This document shows, in pieces, positions 6,815 through 10,369 of a stretch of 10,369 bases of DNA; position 1 is the first letter of the stretch, and each line of letters begins with the position of its first letter. This DNA comes from Saprospiraceae bacterium UBA7328. Lineage in GTDB: Bacteria > Bacteroidota > Bacteroidia > Chitinophagales > Saprospiraceae. Under the pieces are notes generated by a model. The model had not been told where the DNA came from. It made no database searches and was given only the letters and a program-made list of their open reading frames with translations. The position numbers and the translations under genes are program-made. The stretch is from NCBI GenBank assembly GCA_002471345.1, contig DKPS01000134.1, forward strand, positions 561-10,929, given 5' to 3'.

Positions 6815-7290
6815 TGAAATCATTTAGAGAATTAAAAGATGAACTAGTAACTATAAAAGAAGATGGTCATACTGATGTTGCAAGTGCTATCAGACAATGT
6901 AAGACTGTTATAGAAGATGCTAGTCAAATTATGGAAAAATTACAGAGTATGGATTCGGAAGAATCTTTACCTACTTGGTGGTCTAATAAAATTGCAATAG
7001 CATCTAATAGTTTCAATAAAATGAGAGACTATCTATTAGTTCCAAGTACAGAATCGATTAATGTTAAGGAAGATGTTATTGATCAATTACGAAGTATAGT
7101 AAAAAAGAAAAAAGAATCAGATATAACTTTCAAATCTGGTACATCTGTTCCTATTGATCCAGAAGCAGCAAAAGCGGTACTGAAAACATTTGATTCACTA
7201 AATAGAAGTAACAAAAGAAAAACACAAGACAATATGAATAAAGATACAAAATCATTCATGAAAGTCTTAGATTTTGCATTTAATAACTAA
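6814..7290 (+). CDS. Conserved phage protein of unknown function in the gp68 position
   Basis: A 158-residue, mainly helical, charged protein. Two parts can be seen. Residues 1-80 contain SLPTWWSNKIAIASNSFNKMRDYLL (51-75), a Trp-containing helix pair resembling a motif (LPxWxxxKIxxAxxxxxxxxxYL) seen in many marine phage hypothetical proteins. Residues about 104-154 (ITFKSGTSVPIDPEAAKAVLKTFDSLNRSNKRK, then the DFAF close) match a small module widely found at the C-termini of marine phage head-region proteins, with the pattern DGTxVxVDPxxAxAVxxxxDxLNxxNK. It occupies the place of T4 gene 68 (141 residues, prohead core), but I see no clear gp68 similarity. The start shares one base with the previous stop (TAATG), indicating coupled translation. 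No L/I-x-E/A-type protease site is evident. The gene is certain; the function is unknown. Confidence 0.83.
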   Translation: MKSFRELKDELVTIKEDGHTDVASAIRQCKTVIEDASQIMEKLQSMDSEESLPTWWSNKIAIASNSFNKMRDYLLVPSTESINVKEDVIDQLRSIVKKKKESDITFKSGTSVPIDPEAAKAVLKTFDSLNRSNKRKTQDNMNKDTKSFMKVLDFAFNN

Positions 7291-7302
7291 GGGTAGGACA
7301 AA

Positions 7303-7959
7303 ATGAAACTAATTTGCGAGTTACAAGAAGCCGTAGATTATGAACTAGTTGAAGCAAGTGGAGAAAAACCAAAGCAGTATTTTATTGAAGGTATTTTCAT
7401 GCAATCTGAAACGAAGAATAAGAATGGCAGAATTTATCCTTTGAGCGTTCTTGAAAAAGAAGTAAATCGTTATGTCAAAGAATACGTTGAACCAAAACGT
7501 GCTTTTGGAGAGTTAGGACATCCTGACGGGCCAACAGTTAATTTGGATCGTGCTTCACATATGATTACTTCCTTAGTAAAAGAAGGTAAAAATTTCGTTG
7601 GTAGAGCAAAAGTTCTCGACACACCAAACGGAAAAATTGTAAAAAGTTTTATTGATGAAGGTGCAAAGTTAGGTGTTTCCTCAAGGGGAATGGGAACTTT
7701 GAAACCAGAACAAAAAGACAAAGCACAAATCGTTCAGAACGATTTTTATCTAGCAACTGCAGCAGACATTGTTGCTGACCCATCCGCTCCAAATGCTTTC
7801 GTTGAAGGTATCATGGAAGGAAAAGAATGGGTTTGGGACAATGGTTTGTTGAAGGAACAAGATGTAGAAAGAGCAAAGAAAAATATTGAAGCAGCCTCTT
7901 TCAAACAACTTGAAGAAGTCAAGTTAAGAGAGTTTTCTAAATTAATGTCAAATTTATGA
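7303..7959 (+). CDS. 21: Prohead core protease gp21
   Basis: A 218-residue maturation protease (T4 gp21 is 212) of the herpesvirus-assemblin-like phage protease fold. It is packed in the prohead core and cleaves scaffold and capsid before DNA packaging. The N-terminal NKNGRIYP (39-46) is typical. The catalytic histidine is H73 in GELGHP (69-74), the nucleophile is S126 or S127 in GVSSRG (124-129), and D155 or D159 in ADIVADPSAPNAF (154-166) lies in the conserved acidic segment. Probable self-cleavage sites fit L/I-x-E before a small residue: LQE/A at 9/10, LVE/A at 17/18 and IME/G at 172/173. The C-terminal helix (185-218) is charged. TAGGA at 7294-7298 precedes the ATG; the 12-base gap after the previous gene has no promoter, so it belongs to the transcript from 6244. 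Confidence 0.96.
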   Translation: MKLICELQEAVDYELVEASGEKPKQYFIEGIFMQSETKNKNGRIYPLSVLEKEVNRYVKEYVEPKRAFGELGHPDGPTVNLDRASHMITSLVKEGKNFVGRAKVLDTPNGKIVKSFIDEGAKLGVSSRGMGTLKPEQKDKAQIVQNDFYLATAADIVADPSAPNAFVEGIMEGKEWVWDNGLLKEQDVERAKKNIEAASFKQLEEVKLREFSKLMSNL

Positions 7960-7963
7960 TTAT

Positions 7964-7971
7964 TATAAATA
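7964..7971 (+). promoter_or_regulatory. T4-type late promoter for the scaffold gene
   Basis: TATAAATA sits just after the protease stop and continues as TATAAATATTAA, nearly identical to the copy at 6244. There are 39 bases to the gp22 ATG; AGGAG at 8001-8005 is the ribosome site. As no consensus lies before gp23, it may also supply the capsid gene. Confidence 0.77.
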
Positions 7972-8010
7972 TTAACACGAACCAATTACTATAAATTTTT
8001 AGGAGTTTCA

Positions 8011-9120
8011 ATGGCTAACGAAGAAATTACAAACCAAGATGAAGTTCTGGAAGAAGTAGAACAGCAGGATGAACTTGTTGAGACTCCAGAAATACAAGGG
8101 GAAACAGTGCAAACAGAAGAAAAAATTGAAGAAGAAGTGGTCGAAGAAGATAAGTTAGAAGAAGTTAAAATGCCTTCTACCAAATCTGGAATGATTAAAG
8201 CTCTTTTCGACAGAGTTAATGGTATGAAAAAAGAAGAAGTTTCCTCTAAGTGGAAAGAACTTATGGATGTTGCTGAAGCAGAAGATACAGGCGGCCCAAC
8301 ACCAACCGATTCTGACAACAAGAAAGATAAAGTCGCAGTTAAAGGAAAGAAGATGAAAGCATCTGACCTTCCAGAAATCAATGTAAAAGAAGATATTGAA
8401 GCATTGGTTCAAGGTGAAGAACTTTCCGAAGATTTTAAGACAAAAGCATCAACAATTTTTGAAGCAGCTGTTTACCAAAAAGTTATGGAAGTTTCTACAA
8501 AAAAATCCGAAGAACTTGAGGAAGAGTATCAAAAAGAACTTCAAGAAGAAATCATTTCTTTCAGAGATGAGTTGACAGAAAAAGTTGACGGATACTTGAA
8601 CTATGTTGTTGAAGAATGGATGAAAGAAAACGAACTAGCACTCGACAGTTCACTTAGAAGTGAAATTACAGAAGAGTTCATTAGTGGTTTGAAAGGTTTA
8701 TTCACAGAGCATTACATCGAAGTTCCAGAAGAAAAAGTAGACATGGTTGAAAACTTATTTGACCGCGTTGAGGAATTAGAGACTAAATTAAACGTCAAAA
8801 TCGAAGAAAACGTTAAAGTTACAAACGAACTTAACGAATATCGCAAAAACAAGATTGTAGAAGAAGTTAGTAATGACCTTGCTGACACACAATCCGAAAA
8901 ATTGAAAGAACTTGCAGAAGGTGTTTCAGTTGAAGAAGGCGATGTTGAAGATTTTGAAAACAAAGTAAAACAGATTAAGGAAAGTTATTTCCCTAGTCAA
9001 GTTAAAAAGGATGAAGTTATTAGTGAAGAAGAAAGTGTTAGTTCAGATGAGCAAGAGGAAACTCCTGTAAAAATGAACAACATAATGGAAGCATACAGCA
9101 AAGCTATAGCTCGTGTGTAA
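8011..9120 (+). CDS. 22: Major prohead scaffold protein gp22
   Basis: A 369-residue scaffold (T4 gp22 is 269) that forms the internal core around which gp23 assembles and is then digested by gp21. The first 52 residues are very acidic (LEEVEQQDELVE, EEEVVEEDKLEEV). The family hallmark is GEELSEDFKTKASTIFEAAV (135-154), followed by a long charged helix with coiled-coil character (157-192), VDGYLNYVVEEWMKENELAL (192-211) and a second helical stretch (245-285). The C-terminus after 330 is again acidic, then ends NNIMEAYSKAIARV. Candidate gp21 cleavage sites are IFE/A (151/152), LAE/G (303/304) and IME/A (360/361). The extra hundred residues relative to T4 are mostly the acidic N-terminus and the Lys-rich linker near 91-118. 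The gene has its own late promoter. Confidence 0.94.
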   Translation: MANEEITNQDEVLEEVEQQDELVETPEIQGETVQTEEKIEEEVVEEDKLEEVKMPSTKSGMIKALFDRVNGMKKEEVSSKWKELMDVAEAEDTGGPTPTDSDNKKDKVAVKGKKMKASDLPEINVKEDIEALVQGEELSEDFKTKASTIFEAAVYQKVMEVSTKKSEELEEEYQKELQEEIISFRDELTEKVDGYLNYVVEEWMKENELALDSSLRSEITEEFISGLKGLFTEHYIEVPEEKVDMVENLFDRVEELETKLNVKIEENVKVTNELNEYRKNKIVEEVSNDLADTQSEKLKELAEGVSVEEGDVEDFENKVKQIKESYFPSQVKKDEVISEEESVSSDEQEETPVKMNNIMEAYSKAIARV

Positions 9121-9161
9121 TACAAATTATTTTTAATCACATATTATAGGAGTTTAATAAT

Positions 9162-10369
9162 ATGCAACTTTCAGAAAATTTAAATGAAAAATGGGCGCCG
9201 GTTCTAGACCATCCAGATCTTCCAAAGATCACCGATAGTCATAAACGTGCTGTTACTGCTATGTGTCTTGAAAACACAGAACACCAATATGTTCAAGACC
9301 AAGAAATGAATGGTCAGAGTGGGTTATTGTCGGAGGCAACACCTACAACAATTAACGCTTTGACATCCACTAACCCATCTTTGGGTGGTGTTGCTGGAAA
9401 CCCAGTACAAACAACAGCGTTCAACTTTGCAGATCCAGTTTTGATCTCAATGGTTCGCCGGGCAATGCCTCAACTCGTAGCATACGATGTTTGTGGTGTA
9501 CAACCAATGTCAGGGCCAACTGGTCTTATCTTTGCACTCAAGAGTCGTGTTAATACAATGGGTGGAGCTGAGATGCCTGGTGTTAATGCTGATACAGTCG
9601 CAAGTGAGTCTGGTACAGCTAATACTGGTGATACAGTTAAAACGCCTGGTCTTTTGATTACAGGAACAGACGGAACTGGTCAAACAGGAACAGAATTTGC
9701 TGCTTCAAGTGCTCTGGAAACAGATGGCGGTGAAGGAGATATTGCTGGTGAGATGTCATTCTCAATTGAGAAGGTATCCATCGCTGCTGGAACACGTGCT
9801 CTCAAGGGTTCGTATTCTATGGAATTAGCACAGGATTTACGTGCTGTTCATGGATTGGATGCAGAAGCAGAACTTGCTAACATCCTTTCTAGTGAAATTC
9901 TAGTTGAGATCAACCGTGAAGTAATTCGTAAGATTTACATTAACGCTGCTGTTGGTGCTCAAATTGGTACTACAACTGCTGGAATTTTTGACCTTGACAC
10001 CGATTCTAATGGTCGTTGGATGGTTGAGAAGTTCAAAGGTCTGATGATGCAGATTGAAAAAGATGCTAATCAGATTGGAAAAGACACACGCAGAGGAAAA
10101 GGTAATATTATCATGACCTCTTCAGATGTCGCTTCCGCTCTTCAGATGGCAGGAATGTTGGATTATGCTCCAGCAATGAGTACTGACATTAACACAGATA
10201 CAGCATCCTCAACATTTGCTGGTGTTCTTAATGGACGCTATAAGGTTTATGTTGATCCTTATGCTGATGCTCACGCACAAGAGTTCTATTGTGTAGGTTA
10301 CAAAGGTGATTCACCTATGGATGCTGGTATATTCTACTGCCCATACGTTCCTCTTCAGATGGTTCGTGC
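9162..10369 (+). CDS. 23: Major capsid protein gp23 (partial, runs off the right edge)
   Basis: The first 402 residues of the capsid hexamer subunit, an HK97-fold protein. The start follows AGGAG at 9148-9152. Residues 1-58 form the propeptide region, ending GLLSE with the expected gp21 cut before A59 (T4 cuts at E65/A66). Then come ISMVRRAMPQLVAYDVCGVQPMSGPTGLIFALKSR (95-129), the best known gp23 signature, a Gly/Thr-rich insertion (about 134-200), the conserved EKVSIAAGTRALKGSYSMELAQDLRAVHGLDAEAELANILSSEIL block, and INREVIRKIY. Later come RGKGNIIMTSSDVASALQMAGML and the YKVYVDPYA segment near the right edge. The reading frame is open with no disruption. Full-length relatives are roughly 450-520 residues, so 50-120 are missing. 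No TATAAATA lies in the 41-base gap before it. Confidence 0.98.
   Translation, partial: MQLSENLNEKWAPVLDHPDLPKITDSHKRAVTAMCLENTEHQYVQDQEMNGQSGLLSEATPTTINALTSTNPSLGGVAGNPVQTTAFNFADPVLISMVRRAMPQLVAYDVCGVQPMSGPTGLIFALKSRVNTMGGAEMPGVNADTVASESGTANTGDTVKTPGLLITGTDGTGQTGTEFAASSALETDGGEGDIAGEMSFSIEKVSIAAGTRALKGSYSMELAQDLRAVHGLDAEAELANILSSEILVEINREVIRKIYINAAVGAQIGTTTAGIFDLDTDSNGRWMVEKFKGLMMQIEKDANQIGKDTRRGKGNIIMTSSDVASALQMAGMLDYAPAMSTDINTDTASSTFAGVLNGRYKVYVDPYADAHAQEFYCVGYKGDSPMDAGIFYCPYVPLQMVR
9333..9338 (+). other. Predicted gp21 cleavage site in the capsid precursor
   Basis: These codons encode E58 and A59 in the context L-S-E/A. T4 prohead protease cuts after glutamate in L/I-x-E, and in T4 gp23 the cut lies at residue 65/66 just before the GPAVMGMVRRA-type block. 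Here the site sits in the matching place, 40 residues before MVRRAMP, so cleavage would remove a 58-residue propeptide. Confidence 0.7.

Noticed and set aside
7990..7997. TATAAATT near-match to the late element before gp22
   Set aside because: One mismatch, and it lies only 13 bases before the ATG; initiation would fall in or after the ribosome site. The exact element at 7964 is better placed.
7989..8412. Overlapping minus-strand open frames opposite the scaffold gene
   Set aside because: They are Ser/Phe-rich reverse readings of Glu/Lys-rich scaffold codons, with no initiation signals.

Overview
The window is a late morphogenesis cluster from a T4-like myovirus (Straboviridae/Kyanoviridae-type, marine T4-like flavour). 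It is AT-rich and tightly packed, and it keeps the T4 structural gene order: (terminase gp17?) - gp18 tail sheath - gp19 tail tube - gp20 portal - gp67-like core protein - small head genes - gp21 prohead protease - gp22 scaffold - gp23 major capsid. The portal, sheath and capsid resemble the marine T4-like group (cyanophage and pelagiphage relatives) more than coliphage T4. The host cannot be fixed from this window; a marine bacterium is an inference.

Layout. Bases 2-103 are the last 33 codons of a + strand gene, by synteny perhaps the large terminase. Bases 100-555 hold an HNH endonuclease on the minus strand, the only minus-strand gene, whose stop overlaps the end of the upstream gene. Bases 556-667 are a short divergent intergenic region carrying a palindromic late promoter. 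Then come the tail module (sheath 668-2971; three tandem tail-tube paralogues 3015-4702), the portal (4726-6228), a translationally coupled trio of small prohead-region genes (6279-7290), the prohead protease (7303-7959), the scaffold (8011-9120) and the major capsid protein, which runs off the right edge (9162-10369). No tRNA, CRISPR array, insertion sequence or convincing terminator was seen, and no gene-free stretch exceeds about 112 bases.

Regulation. The T4 late-promoter element TATAAATA occurs upstream of gp18, the first gp19, the gp67-like gene and gp22, always in an intergenic gap. Three of the four share the longer string TATAAATATT. The copy before gp18 lies in a perfect 14-base palindrome, so it also reads as a late promoter toward the HNH gene. 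The capsid gene has no such element directly upstream.

How the genes work together. gp22, the gp67-like protein and probably the neighbouring small proteins form the prohead core on the gp20 portal. gp23 assembles around that core. gp21 then cleaves core and capsid at L/I-x-E sites, which can be seen in gp23 (E58/A59), gp22 and gp21 itself. The sheath and tube proteins build the contractile tail. The points most worth a second look are the triplicated tail-tube gene, the duplicated beta-rich module inserted in the sheath protein, the bidirectional late promoter with the HNH gene, and the two uncharacterised small genes between gp67 and gp21.
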